Source: Bacillota bacterium
Lineage (GTDB): Bacteria > Bacillota > Clostridia > Tissierellales > MES13
NCBI GenBank assembly: GCA_009711785.1
Contig: VENA01000017.1
Coordinates: forward strand, 1 to 64,000
Reading direction: 5' to 3'
Length of the DNA: 64,000 bases
The notes beneath the pieces were generated by a model. It ran no database searches. It was not told the DNA's origin and worked only from the letters and a program-made list of their open reading frames with translations. Positions 26,848 to 35,408 of this stretch are shown here, in pieces. The translations under genes were made by a program, and so were the position numbers. Position 1 is the stretch's first letter. Each line of letters begins with the position of its first letter.

Positions 26848-27060
26848 ATGAGTTTAATAGGATTTAGGCCATACAAACATTTAGAAGATGAAGAATTATT
26901 AAATGAAATTTACGAAGAGATGGAGAAGTTAAAAAAAATATCAGAGGATGATGAATCCTATAAAGAAGAAGTAATGATTCTTAATGATATGATAATAGAA
27001 TCTAAAAAAAGAGATTTAAGAGCTAACAACGAAACATTATTTAGAAATATACTTTCTTAA
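26848..27060 (+). CDS. small hypothetical protein (70 aa)
   Basis: Not recognised. An acidic, helical protein (HLEDEELLNEIYEEMEKLKK...) ending LRANNETLFRNILS. The ATG at 26848 is behind GGGAGG; the longer frame from 26809 is not supported. It may be cotranscribed with folC, 56 bp away, and is closed by a terminator. Confidence 0.6.
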   Translation: MSLIGFRPYKHLEDEELLNEIYEEMEKLKKISEDDESYKEEVMILNDMIIESKKRDLRANNETLFRNILS

Positions 27061-27091
27061 CAACTACACTTAATAGGTGTAGTTGTTTTTT
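27059..27091 (+). terminator. Rho-independent terminator
   Basis: The stem AACAACTACAC/GTGTAGTTGTT is followed by six Ts. Confidence 0.8.
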
Positions 27092-27160
27092 CATTCACCA
27101 TAAAATCTTAATTAGCATAAACTGTTATATAGATAAAAAGTCTAATAGAGGTGATGTGCT

Positions 27161-28108
27161 ATGAGGGGTTTGGAAGTTAAAAAAATATTAGTTGCAAATG
27201 TTGGGAGTGATTCACTGTCGATTGTAGATTTAAATAATGATTTTAATATGAAAGAAATATTTATTCATTCAATGTTAAAAGAAAATGAGAATAACAAAAA
27301 AAGCTTTAATTCTAAGGATATACCTAGGATAGGTGTTCATCAGTTAATTAAAGGAGAGTGTAATATACTTTATTCAGTTAATTCGTATAATAACACCTTA
27401 TATAAAATAGATATTGAAAAAGAAAAAGTAATTAACTCAGTACATGTAGGAAGTTATCCTACCCATATGGTCTTAATTAATAATAAAATTTATATAACTA
27501 ATAGTGATTCTAATTCAATTTCTGTAGTTGATGAAGATAAATTTCAATTAATAGAGAATATAGCAGTTAATGAAAAACCCCATGATATTGTCTATTATAA
27601 AAAAAATAGAGAAATTTATATAGCAAATAGTAATGGATATAGTATAAGTATATTTAATTTAGATACAAATAAGTTAGAACATTTTAAATTAGATGTACAC
27701 CCTCTTCACCTTTATTTAAGACAAGACTATATGTATATATTATCATCTCAAAATAACGGAATGAAAAATAGTTGTATTTTAATATTTGATATTAACAATA
27801 AAAAAATACTAGAAAGGATTTATATAGACGATGTCATCATGAATATGACCACAGTCAATGATGAAAGTATAATATTTACAACTAATATAAGTAATGGATT
27901 TTTATATAAGTTAAATTTTAATGAAAAAAGTATTATTAACAAATACTATATAGGAGGAATGCCTAATAATATACTTTGGGATGGTAAAGAAACATTATAT
28001 ATAACAAATACCCAAAAGAATATACTTACAGTATTAAATTATCCAAAAGGGAAAATAATAAGAAATATTAAGGTTGGTAAAGAACCTAATGGATTATTAT
28101 TTTTATAA
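27161..28108 (+). CDS. YncE-like beta-propeller protein
   Basis: A 315-residue protein made of repeated blades of the YVTN/YncE type: successive 'kI.vg..P..m.......iyi.NS.sNsisv.d' units (for example HVGSYPTHMVLINNKIYITN, NEKPHDIVYYKKNREIYIAN, GMPNNILWDGKETLYITN). There is no signal peptide, so it is probably cytoplasmic or spore-associated. It lies 16 bp upstream of the calcium pump gene, so they are likely cotranscribed. Its ligand is unknown. Confidence 0.8.
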   Translation: MRGLEVKKILVANVGSDSLSIVDLNNDFNMKEIFIHSMLKENENNKKSFNSKDIPRIGVHQLIKGECNILYSVNSYNNTLYKIDIEKEKVINSVHVGSYPTHMVLINNKIYITNSDSNSISVVDEDKFQLIENIAVNEKPHDIVYYKKNREIYIANSNGYSISIFNLDTNKLEHFKLDVHPLHLYLRQDYMYILSSQNNGMKNSCILIFDINNKKILERIYIDDVIMNMTTVNDESIIFTTNISNGFLYKLNFNEKSIINKYYIGGMPNNILWDGKETLYITNTQKNILTVLNYPKGKIIRNIKVGKEPNGLLFL

Positions 28109-28124
28109 TTTCAGGAGGTATTAA

Positions 28125-30764
28125 ATGGAAAATAAACTTTGGCATAATAGAGATATTGAAGATACTTTAAGAGAATTAAAAGTTAGTAAGAGTAATGGTT
28201 TGACAGAGGAGGAAGTAAAAGAAAAGAAAGAAAAATATGGATTAAACCAACTAAAAGGTAATAAAGGGAAATCAATTTTTAGTATGTTTATAGACCAGTT
28301 TAAAAATTTTATGGTAATAATATTAATTATTGCAGCCATAATATCAGGATCTTTAGGTGAATTAAAAGATAGTGTAATAATAGTGATAATAGTTATTTTA
28401 AATGCAGTAATTGGTGTAATACAGGAAAATAAAGCAGAAAAGTCCCTTGAAGCATTAAAAAATATGTCTAAGCCTTTAGCAAAGGTAATTAGAAATGGAA
28501 GTAAGACACAAATTAAATCCCAGGATATAGTACCTGGAGATATAATAGTCTTAGAGGCAGGGGATTCTATACCTGCAGACGGAAGAATTATTGAAAGTGT
28601 AAATCTAAAAATAGAAGAATCAGCATTAACAGGAGAATCTGTCCCTGTTGAGAAAATAAGTGAGAAGTTAAATGATATAGAAATCCCCATAGGTGATAGA
28701 AAGAATATGGTTTATTCAGGAAGTATGGTTACATATGGACGGGGAAATGTTGTTATTACAGAAACAGGGATGGATACTGAAATAGGAAATATAGCAAAAT
28801 TAATTCAATCACAAAAGAAATTAAAAACACCTCTACAAAAAAAGCTTGATAGAATGGGGAAATGGTTAGGATTAGGGGCTTTAGGCATATGTGCTTTAAT
28901 TTTTTTATTAGGATATATACAAGGTAGAGGCTTTTTAGATATGTTTATGCTAGCTGTATCATTAGCAGTAGCAGCTATACCAGAAGGATTACCAGCTATA
29001 GTAACTATTGTTTTAGCTTTAGGGGTTCAAAGGATGATTAAGAAAAATGCTATTATAAGAAGGTTACCAGCTGTAGAAACTTTAGGTACAGCTTCAGTTA
29101 TTTGTTCAGATAAAACAGGAACATTAACACAGAATAAAATGACTGTTACAAAGATTTATACCCATGATAAGTTAATTGAAAAAAATAATATAGATATTAA
29201 TGAGAACGATAAGGACTTATTACTAAAAATAGGTGTTTTATGTAATGACTCAAGTATTGAAGAAAAGGATGGTGAAAAGAAAACATTAGGTGACCCAACA
29301 GAAACTGCTTTGGTAACTTTAGCCTATGAAAAGGGTTTAATAAAAAGTGAAGAGGAAAATAAAACTAAAAGAGTAAATGAAATTCCCTTTGATTCTGAAA
29401 GGAAGATGATGTCTACAATACACAAGAATAAAAATAGTTTAAAGGTATTTACAAAGGGTGCTCCTGATAGATTAATAGATAAATGTAGTAAAATATTGAT
29501 AAATGATAAAGTTAAAGATCTTACTTCTGAAGATAAGGAAAAAATAAAAAACGCAAATGAATTAATGGCAAATGATGCGTTAAGGGTTTTAGCATTAGGA
29601 TATAAGGATCTAGATAAAGAACCTGATAATCTTGATCCAACAAATATTGAAAATGATTTAATATTTGTTGGATTAACAGGAATGATAGATCCACCAAGAG
29701 AAGAAGTAAAGCTTTCTGTAAAAGAGTGTAAAAAAGCAGGTATTAAACCTGTTATGATAACTGGAGATTATAAAGTAACAGCCATAGCTATAGCTAAAGA
29801 ATTAGGTATACTTGAATCTGATAATGAAGCTATAGATGGAAAAGAACTTGATAATATCGATGATGAAACTTTAAGTAATAAAGTAAACAAGTATTCAGTA
29901 TATGCAAGGGTATCCCCTGAGCATAAAGTAAGGATAGTTAAAGCATGGCAAAGTAATAAAAAAATAGTAGCAATGACAGGAGATGGAGTAAATGATGCGC
30001 CGGCATTAAAAGGAGCTAATATAGGATGTGCCATGGGTATAACAGGGACTGATGTGTCTAAGGAAGCTTCTGATATGATTTTAACAGATGATAATTTTTC
30101 TACTATTGTAAAGGCAGTTGAGGAAGGTAGAAATATATTTTCAAATATAAGAAAGTCTATACACTTTTTATTATCATGTAATATAGGAGAAGTTTTAGCA
30201 CTAATGATAGCTCTAATATTAAAATATGAGAGTCCATTACTTCCAATACATGTTTTATGGATAAATTTAGTTACTGATACATTGCCAGCATTAGCCTTAG
30301 GAGTAGATATAAAAGAATCTGACATAATGAGTAAAAAACCAAGGGATCCTAAAAAGAGTATATTTTCCGATGGTTTAGGATTTTTAATTGTTATAAAGGG
30401 AATAGCTATAGGAATAGTCAGTATAATGGCATTTAATATAGGAAAAAAAGTCGATGTATCGACAGGAAGAACTATGGCTTTTGCAGCTCTTTGTTTATCG
30501 CAAATATGGAATAGTCTAGGAGTAAGGTCTTTAGATAAACCATTATATAAAATTAAGACCTTTGGTAATATTTATTTAATTGCTGCTATGATAATATCAT
30601 CGATATTAACACTATCTGTAATTTTAATTCCTGTATTAAGAAAAATATTTGAATTTAGTTTACTTAATATGGAGCAATGGGGAAGTATTATTGTATATTC
30701 AATAATTCCGCTTTTATTAATAGAAATATATAAGGGAATAAAATTTAGCATTAAAAAAAATTGA
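28125..30764 (+). CDS. P-type calcium-translocating ATPase (PMCA/SERCA-like)
   Basis: An 879-residue P2-type cation pump. The actuator-domain TGES motif (ALTGESVPVE), the phosphorylation motif CSDKTGTLTQ (Asp about 329), the KGAPD nucleotide-binding motif and the hinge MTGDGVNDAPALK are all present. Transmembrane segment 4 has PEGLPA and a late segment has NLVTDTLPALALG, both typical of Ca2+ pumps. The ribosome-binding site is AGGAGG. It probably exports Ca2+; Mn2+ is also possible. Confidence 0.93.
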   Translation: MENKLWHNRDIEDTLRELKVSKSNGLTEEEVKEKKEKYGLNQLKGNKGKSIFSMFIDQFKNFMVIILIIAAIISGSLGELKDSVIIVIIVILNAVIGVIQENKAEKSLEALKNMSKPLAKVIRNGSKTQIKSQDIVPGDIIVLEAGDSIPADGRIIESVNLKIEESALTGESVPVEKISEKLNDIEIPIGDRKNMVYSGSMVTYGRGNVVITETGMDTEIGNIAKLIQSQKKLKTPLQKKLDRMGKWLGLGALGICALIFLLGYIQGRGFLDMFMLAVSLAVAAIPEGLPAIVTIVLALGVQRMIKKNAIIRRLPAVETLGTASVICSDKTGTLTQNKMTVTKIYTHDKLIEKNNIDINENDKDLLLKIGVLCNDSSIEEKDGEKKTLGDPTETALVTLAYEKGLIKSEEENKTKRVNEIPFDSERKMMSTIHKNKNSLKVFTKGAPDRLIDKCSKILINDKVKDLTSEDKEKIKNANELMANDALRVLALGYKDLDKEPDNLDPTNIENDLIFVGLTGMIDPPREEVKLSVKECKKAGIKPVMITGDYKVTAIAIAKELGILESDNEAIDGKELDNIDDETLSNKVNKYSVYARVSPEHKVRIVKAWQSNKKIVAMTGDGVNDAPALKGANIGCAMGITGTDVSKEASDMILTDDNFSTIVKAVEEGRNIFSNIRKSIHFLLSCNIGEVLALMIALILKYESPLLPIHVLWINLVTDTLPALALGVDIKESDIMSKKPRDPKKSIFSDGLGFLIVIKGIAIGIVSIMAFNIGKKVDVSTGRTMAFAALCLSQIWNSLGVRSLDKPLYKIKTFGNIYLIAAMIISSILTLSVILIPVLRKIFEFSLLNMEQWGSIIVYSIIPLLLIEIYKGIKFSIKKN

Positions 30765-30787
30765 CTCTTTAATTGAGTCAATTTTTT
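30755..30787. terminator. bidirectional terminator between the Ca pump and DUF4364 genes
   Basis: AATTGACTC/GAGTCAATT lies between an A run and a T run, so it serves both convergent genes. Confidence 0.8.
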
Positions 30788-31316
30788 ATTCGTTAATTAA
30801 GTAATCAAATATTTTCTTATAGATAAATTCAGGATTTTCCTTCCAGTTTTTACATATTATTTTAGCTTGCTTACTAGACACTACATTTAAAGAAAGATTA
30901 ATAAGTGTTATTTCATTTTCTATAACTTTTAGGTTAACAATATATTCAGATTCATTTTTCTTAAAAAAGCTTCCGACTATTTGTTTTTCCTTAACTTTTT
31001 CTTCTTTCTTTTTTTCATATTTTGCATCTATTTTACTTTTAACTTTAGAAGGTATTTTATTCATAAAATAATTGAGTGTTTCCTTTCCTAGCTTAGTTAA
31101 ATTATAATATTCATTACCATCTCGAGTAGTGATTTTTATGAAACCAGAGGCTACTAATTCACTTAAGTATTGTTGTACTAAAAAATAATTCATTTGATTG
31201 TTTTCTAAAATAAAATGAGTTAAATCTGAATTAGTTATTGGAAATTCAACTTTATCTATTAAATATAATAAAATCAGTTTATGTTGAGCTAATTCATCAC
31301 TATTTTCAATAAACAT
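30786..31316 (-). CDS. DUF4364-family winged-helix protein
   Basis: About 176 residues. An N-terminal PadR-like winged helix (HKLILLYLIDKVEFPITNSD, LVQQYLSELVASGFIKITTR, NLTKLGKETLNYF) is followed by a basic linker and a beta-rich C-terminus, matching DUF4364, a clostridial putative transcription regulator. The start may be ATG 31316 or GTG 31325; both sit behind AAGGGTG. The target is unknown. Confidence 0.85.
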   Translation of the reverse strand: MFIENSDELAQHKLILLYLIDKVEFPITNSDLTHFILENNQMNYFLVQQYLSELVASGFIKITTRDGNEYYNLTKLGKETLNYFMNKIPSKVKSKIDAKYEKKKEEKVKEKQIVGSFFKKNESEYIVNLKVIENEITLINLSLNVVSSKQAKIICKNWKENPEFIYKKIFDYLINE

Positions 31317-31377
31317 ATTATTCACTTCACCCTTTATTATGAGTTTCCTAATATAGTATATCAGAATTATAACATAT

Positions 31378-31413
31378 AAAAAAGGAGAAGTGGAAATTCA
31401 CTTCTCCTTTTTT
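31378..31413. terminator. strong terminator after the SASP gene
   Basis: AAAAAAGGAGAAGTG/CACTTCTCCTTTTTT is a perfect 15-bp inverted repeat. On the minus strand it ends the SASP transcript. Confidence 0.85.
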
Positions 31414-31417
31414 ACTA

Positions 31418-31627
31418 TTAAGAGTTTTTATTAAGCATTTGAGTTTGAGCCATCTCTACTAAACGTTTAGTCATATACCCACCAACGTAACCATTTTGTC
31501 TTGATGTTAAGTTTCCTTTATCTATATTATCATAATCAGTTAATCCTAATTCATTGGCAATTTCTAACTTCATTTGATTTAGAGCTTCTCTTGCTTCAGG
31601 AACAACAATTTTTTTTCTATTAGCCAT
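31418..31627 (-). CDS. alpha/beta-type small acid-soluble spore protein
   Basis: A 69-residue SASP that coats and protects spore DNA. Both family signatures are present: the germination-protease region KLEIANELGLTDYDN and the C-terminal GNLTSRQNGYVGGYMTKRLV. The start is ATG 31627 behind GGAGGAAG. It is monocistronic, as usual for sigma-G genes. This is strong evidence that the host forms endospores. Confidence 0.95.
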   Translation of the reverse strand: MANRKKIVVPEAREALNQMKLEIANELGLTDYDNIDKGNLTSRQNGYVGGYMTKRLVEMAQTQMLNKNS

Positions 31628-31762
31628 ATTATTCTTCCTCCTCACTTTGAAGCATATTTTATACTACATTATTAATATGTGCTTTTTTAATAAGTAATAT
31701 TACAGAAATTAAATATAATAAGTATATTATTTAACTGATTTGGTTATAATTAATAGTTTAAT

Positions 31763-31792
31763 AAAAAATGATGCACACATAAGTGTGCATCT
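31763..31792 (-). terminator. terminator after the 62-aa minus-strand gene
   Basis: The stem GATGCACAC/GTGTGCATC has a T run on the minus strand. Confidence 0.75.
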
Positions 31793-31979
31793 AAGTTAGT
31801 TTATCCTTTATAGGGACTTTTACATCTCCCCGAGTACCATGTTTATGTTTACTATTTAATTGTGCCTTTTGAGATTTAGCTTCTCTATGATAATGTCTTT
31901 CGTCGTTGGTTATATTAATAGTAGAATATTCAACTTGGTGATTATTAACCTTTGTAAAACGACTTTTTCTCATTGACAT
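31791..31979 (-). CDS. small basic hypothetical protein (62 aa)
   Basis: Not recognised. It is hydrophilic and basic, rich in Lys, His, Ser and Asn (MSMRKSRFTKVNNHQVEYST ... KHKHGTRGDVKVPIKDKLT). The ATG at 31979 is 6 nt after GAGGTG. It lies next to a SASP gene with its own terminator, so a spore-coat or spore-core role is possible but only by association. Confidence 0.6.
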   Translation of the reverse strand: MSMRKSRFTKVNNHQVEYSTINITNDERHYHREAKSQKAQLNSKHKHGTRGDVKVPIKDKLT

Positions 31980-32080
31980 AAGACACACCTCATAATAAAT
32001 TTTATTTATTATAGTACTAGTAGTTATTTTTTGTTTTTTTTATAAAAAAATACTCCCAATAAATACTTCAAATATTTTAT

Positions 32081-33010
32081 TTAGTCTTTTATAATAAACT
32101 TTGAAAGCTTTACTAAAAAATTACTAAAAGGTAAAATAAGTACTGTTGCAAAAATGTTAAAAAAACTATGAAAGTTAGCTATTTGTCTAGCATAATTATT
32201 AGGTGATAATTCTTTTATGAATCTATAGAATATATCAATAAAAGGTAAAATCAGTATAATTCCTAAAAAATTATAAATCAAATGGATAAAAGCTGCTTGT
32301 TTACCTAACTTGTTAGTTGCTAAACTACCAAAAATAGCATCTATACATGTACCTAGATTAAATCCTAGAATAATAGGAATAGAAGCTGTAACCTTTATCA
32401 TATTAGTAGAGGTCATAATTTGTAATAAAGCTAAAGCTGTACTGCTACTATGAATGATAAATACAGAAAACATGCCTAAAAACATACTTAGAAAAAAATT
32501 ATTTGAAAGATAGTTAATCACATTACTAATAGCTAAACCATTTAGATTTGTAATACCAGAGGACATAGAGTTTATTCCAAGAAAAATTAAAGATAAGGAA
32601 AAAAATATAATTATTATGCTTTTAAAAATTTTGTTTTTATAAAAGGGTAATAAAATAAAGGATATTAACAATAAATATTTAATTTGGTTACTAACTTCAA
32701 AGGCAATTAATTGGCCTGTAACAGTTGTTCCTATGTTTGCCCCCATAATGATAGGCACTGAACTATAAAGGCTTAATAAATCGCTATGGACTAGGCTAAT
32801 AACTATTACAGTGGTTGCACTACTACTCTGGATTAAAGCTGTAATTAAAATGCCTAAAAAAACTCCTATTATTTTTTTTTGAGTTAATTTAGAAATTATA
32901 TTTTTAAATCTTTTAGTTGCTATTTTTTTAAAATAACTAGACAAAATTTTGATACCTAAAATAAATAAAAAAATACCTACTAAAAGATGTAATATAAGCT
33001 CATATATCAA
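32081..33010 (-). CDS. Na/Pi-cotransporter family protein (short form, no PhoU domain)
   Basis: A 309-residue membrane protein with the two inverted Na/Pi-cotransporter repeats, each with its QSSSA-type core (LIQSSSATTVIVISLV and IIHSSSTALALLQIM) and GANIGTT / GFNLGTC partners. Usual bacterial NptA-like proteins have a C-terminal PhoU-like domain and about 540 residues; that half is absent here. A TTG start stands 7 nt after AGGAGG. The substrate is probably phosphate. Confidence 0.87.
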   Translation of the reverse strand: MIYELILHLLVGIFLFILGIKILSSYFKKIATKRFKNIISKLTQKKIIGVFLGILITALIQSSSATTVIVISLVHSDLLSLYSSVPIIMGANIGTTVTGQLIAFEVSNQIKYLLLISFILLPFYKNKIFKSIIIIFFSLSLIFLGINSMSSGITNLNGLAISNVINYLSNNFFLSMFLGMFSVFIIHSSSTALALLQIMTSTNMIKVTASIPIILGFNLGTCIDAIFGSLATNKLGKQAAFIHLIYNFLGIILILPFIDIFYRFIKELSPNNYARQIANFHSFFNIFATVLILPFSNFLVKLSKFIIKD

Positions 33011-33118
33011 AATTTTACCTCCTAGGACTTAAAATAATAACTATTATATATATATTATTGAAAATTATTAATTATTATTTTAAAATTAATATAGTTAATA
33101 ATTTTTGGGGGTTAGTAT

Positions 33119-34246
33119 ATGGACATATTTAAAAGGACCATTTTAATGATTTTAGTTTTAGTTTTGTTTTCAAGTAACTTAATATTTGCAGATGGACAAG
33201 AAGAAATGCCTGACCCAGTTAAAGGAAAGGTACTGAAAATAATTTCAGAAAAAACAAAGAATCATGATTATAATGAAGAACAAAGTATAAAGCAACAAAC
33301 AATTAAGGTAAGAGTTGATAGTGGGAAACATAAAGGTGAAGTTATTTTAGTTGAAAATATAATAGATGAAATGTTTGCATATAATATTCATGTAAATGAA
33401 GGAGATAAGGTTTTATTATATTTAGAAGAGAATAATGAAGGTGAGATATTAAATGGTTATATTAGCGACATTGCTAGGGATAGTTATTTAATTTATTTAG
33501 TGTTATTTTTTGTAATTGTCTTAATTTTAATAGGAGGCGTTAAAGGTTTTAAATCAGTTATTACTTTAACTATTACTGGTTTTGCTATACTTAAGATATT
33601 ATTACCACTTATTTTGAAAGGTTATAATCCTATGATATTATCTATCATTGTAAGTATAGGAGTTATAACCCTAACATTAATAATTATTAGTGGTTTTAAT
33701 AAAAAAACATATTCAGCAATATTAGGTACTTCAGGAGGAGTGTTAATAGCAGGAGTTATAACACTTATTATGGGGTCTTTAGCAAGTTTAACAGGACTTG
33801 GTAATGAGGAAGCACAAATGCTTATGTATATACCTCAAAATACTGATTTTAATTTTAAAGGGTTATTATTTGCTAGTATAATTTTAGGCGCTTTAGGAGC
33901 AGTAATGGATGTTAGTATGTCTATAGCATCATCTATGCATGAAATTGAATCCCATAATCCTGATATAGATAATAAAGATTTAGTAAAAGCGGGAATGAAT
34001 GTTGGTAAAGATATTATGGGAACTATGTCAAACACATTAATATTAGCCTATGCTGGAGGATCTTTATATTTAATGTTATTATTTATGGCCCATGATATAT
34101 CTTTTATTGAAATAATAAATAGGGATATGATAGCATCAGAGGTAGTGAGAGCCTTAGCAGGAAGTATAGGTTTAATTTTTTCTATACCTATAACTGCTTT
34201 AGTTTCAGGAACATTACTACGTTATGAAAATAATAAAAGTTCTTGA
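33119..34246 (+). CDS. YibE/F-family membrane protein
   Basis: A 375-residue protein with a signal-type N-terminal helix, an OB-like extracellular domain (about 25-120, with RVDSGKHKGEVILVENIIDE) and about seven transmembrane helices containing ISGFNKKTYSAILGTSGGV and LGALGAVMDVSMSIASSMHE. It matches YibE/F. The function is unproven; membrane transport is assumed. A terminator follows. Confidence 0.88.
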   Translation: MDIFKRTILMILVLVLFSSNLIFADGQEEMPDPVKGKVLKIISEKTKNHDYNEEQSIKQQTIKVRVDSGKHKGEVILVENIIDEMFAYNIHVNEGDKVLLYLEENNEGEILNGYISDIARDSYLIYLVLFFVIVLILIGGVKGFKSVITLTITGFAILKILLPLILKGYNPMILSIIVSIGVITLTLIIISGFNKKTYSAILGTSGGVLIAGVITLIMGSLASLTGLGNEEAQMLMYIPQNTDFNFKGLLFASIILGALGAVMDVSMSIASSMHEIESHNPDIDNKDLVKAGMNVGKDIMGTMSNTLILAYAGGSLYLMLLFMAHDISFIEIINRDMIASEVVRALAGSIGLIFSIPITALVSGTLLRYENNKSS

Positions 34247-34275
34247 TTGTATATTCAATCAAGAACTTTTTATTA
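34238..34275 (+). terminator. Rho-independent terminator after the YibE/F gene
   Basis: An 11-bp stem AGTTCTTGATT/AATCAAGAACT is followed by a T run; its 5' arm overlaps the end of the coding region. Confidence 0.8.
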
Positions 34276-34345
34276 TTATCCTAAATAATTTTTATATAAG
34301 TTTAATATATATATTATATAAAATAAAAGATTTAGGGGTGAAAAC

Positions 34346-35113
34346 ATGAAAATAATTTTACTAAGAAGAAAAATTGTAGTAAAGTTTTTAATCATAGCTA
34401 TTTTAATTTTAGGTACCTTTGTATGGACTAAATATGATAAAGAAGATATAATAAGCGTGTTTAATAACAGTAAAGAATTACCAATTTATTGTGTTGATAC
34501 TGAGAAAAAACAGGTAGCAATAAGTTTTGATGCAGCATGGGGAGATCAATATAGTAGAGAAATTTTAGATATTTTAGATGAATACAATATAAAAACTACA
34601 TTTTTTTTGGTGGAATTTTGGGCTGATAAATATCCAGAATTAGTAAAAGAAATACATAATAGAGGACATGAAATCGGAAATCATTCCGCTAATCATCCTA
34701 AAATGTCTCAACTAAGCAAAGAACAAATAACAAAGGAATTAAAAGAAACTGAAAAAACAATAGAAAATATTATAGGAGAAAGAACTATTTTGTTTAGGCC
34801 GCCCTTTGGTGATTATAATGATCGTTTAATTAATACATGCAGAGAAAATGGTTATTATGTTATTCAATGGGATGTTGATTCACTTGATTGGAGGGAATTA
34901 GGTGTTCAACCTGTTGTTGATAGGGTAACTAAAAATGTAAATAACGGATCTATAATTTTATTTCATAATAATGCAAAATATGTAACTGAATATTTACCTA
35001 TAGTGTTAAAAAAGTTAAAAAGTAATGGTTATGAAATAGTTCCTATATCAAAATTAATATATAAAGATAATTTTTATATTAATACTAATGGTAGACAAAT
35101 AAAGAAAAACTAG
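34346..35113 (+). CDS. pdaB: polysaccharide deacetylase, PdaB-like sporulation protein
   Basis: A 255-residue exported NodB-domain protein. One N-terminal helix is followed by the NodB motifs: motif 1 reads ISFDAAWG (the PdaB form), motif 2 HEIGNHSANHPKMSQLS (metal His pair), motif 3 RPPFGDYND, and motif 5 ILFHNN near the end. PdaB is needed for spore cortex maintenance in Bacillus. The ribosome-binding site is AGGGGTG. Confidence 0.87.
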   Translation: MKIILLRRKIVVKFLIIAILILGTFVWTKYDKEDIISVFNNSKELPIYCVDTEKKQVAISFDAAWGDQYSREILDILDEYNIKTTFFLVEFWADKYPELVKEIHNRGHEIGNHSANHPKMSQLSKEQITKELKETEKTIENIIGERTILFRPPFGDYNDRLINTCRENGYYVIQWDVDSLDWRELGVQPVVDRVTKNVNNGSIILFHNNAKYVTEYLPIVLKKLKSNGYEIVPISKLIYKDNFYINTNGRQIKKN

Positions 35114-35140
35114 CCTTTCGGCTAGTCTTTCTTTATTTGT
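35108..35140. terminator. terminator between pdaB and the 45-aa minus-strand gene
   Basis: ACTAGCC-TTTC-GGCTAGT is followed by a T-rich tail on the plus strand; it overlaps the end of the convergent small gene. Confidence 0.7.
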
Positions 35141-35270
35141 TATCTCTTCTTGTAATTTTTTTTGTAACTTTTTTTATATTGGATTTAATTTTTGGTATTA
35201 AATCTTCTCCTAATTCTTCTTTAAATTCATTATATGCTCTTCTAGCATTTCTTGTTGTTTTATTTTCCAT
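35133..35270 (-). CDS. small basic protein (45 aa), possibly spore-related
   Basis: ATG 35270 stands behind GAGGTG and encodes MENKTTRNARRAYNEFKEEL followed by a Lys-rich tail (KIKSNIKKVTKKITRRDNK). It is helical and very basic and would bind DNA or acidic polymers. It resembles the small spore-protein gene organisation of this region but does not carry the alpha/beta SASP signatures. Confidence 0.65.
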   Translation of the reverse strand: MENKTTRNARRAYNEFKEELGEDLIPKIKSNIKKVTKKITRRDNK

Positions 35271-35408
35271 ATTAATCACCTCAATATTATTGTGTGTAAT
35301 TATATTATAAATTATAATGGAATAAATAAATTTTTTTTAAAATTAACAACATAAAAATAACAACTTTGCAAAAAATAAAAATATAAGTCTAACAGAGGAG
35401 CTGGAAAA

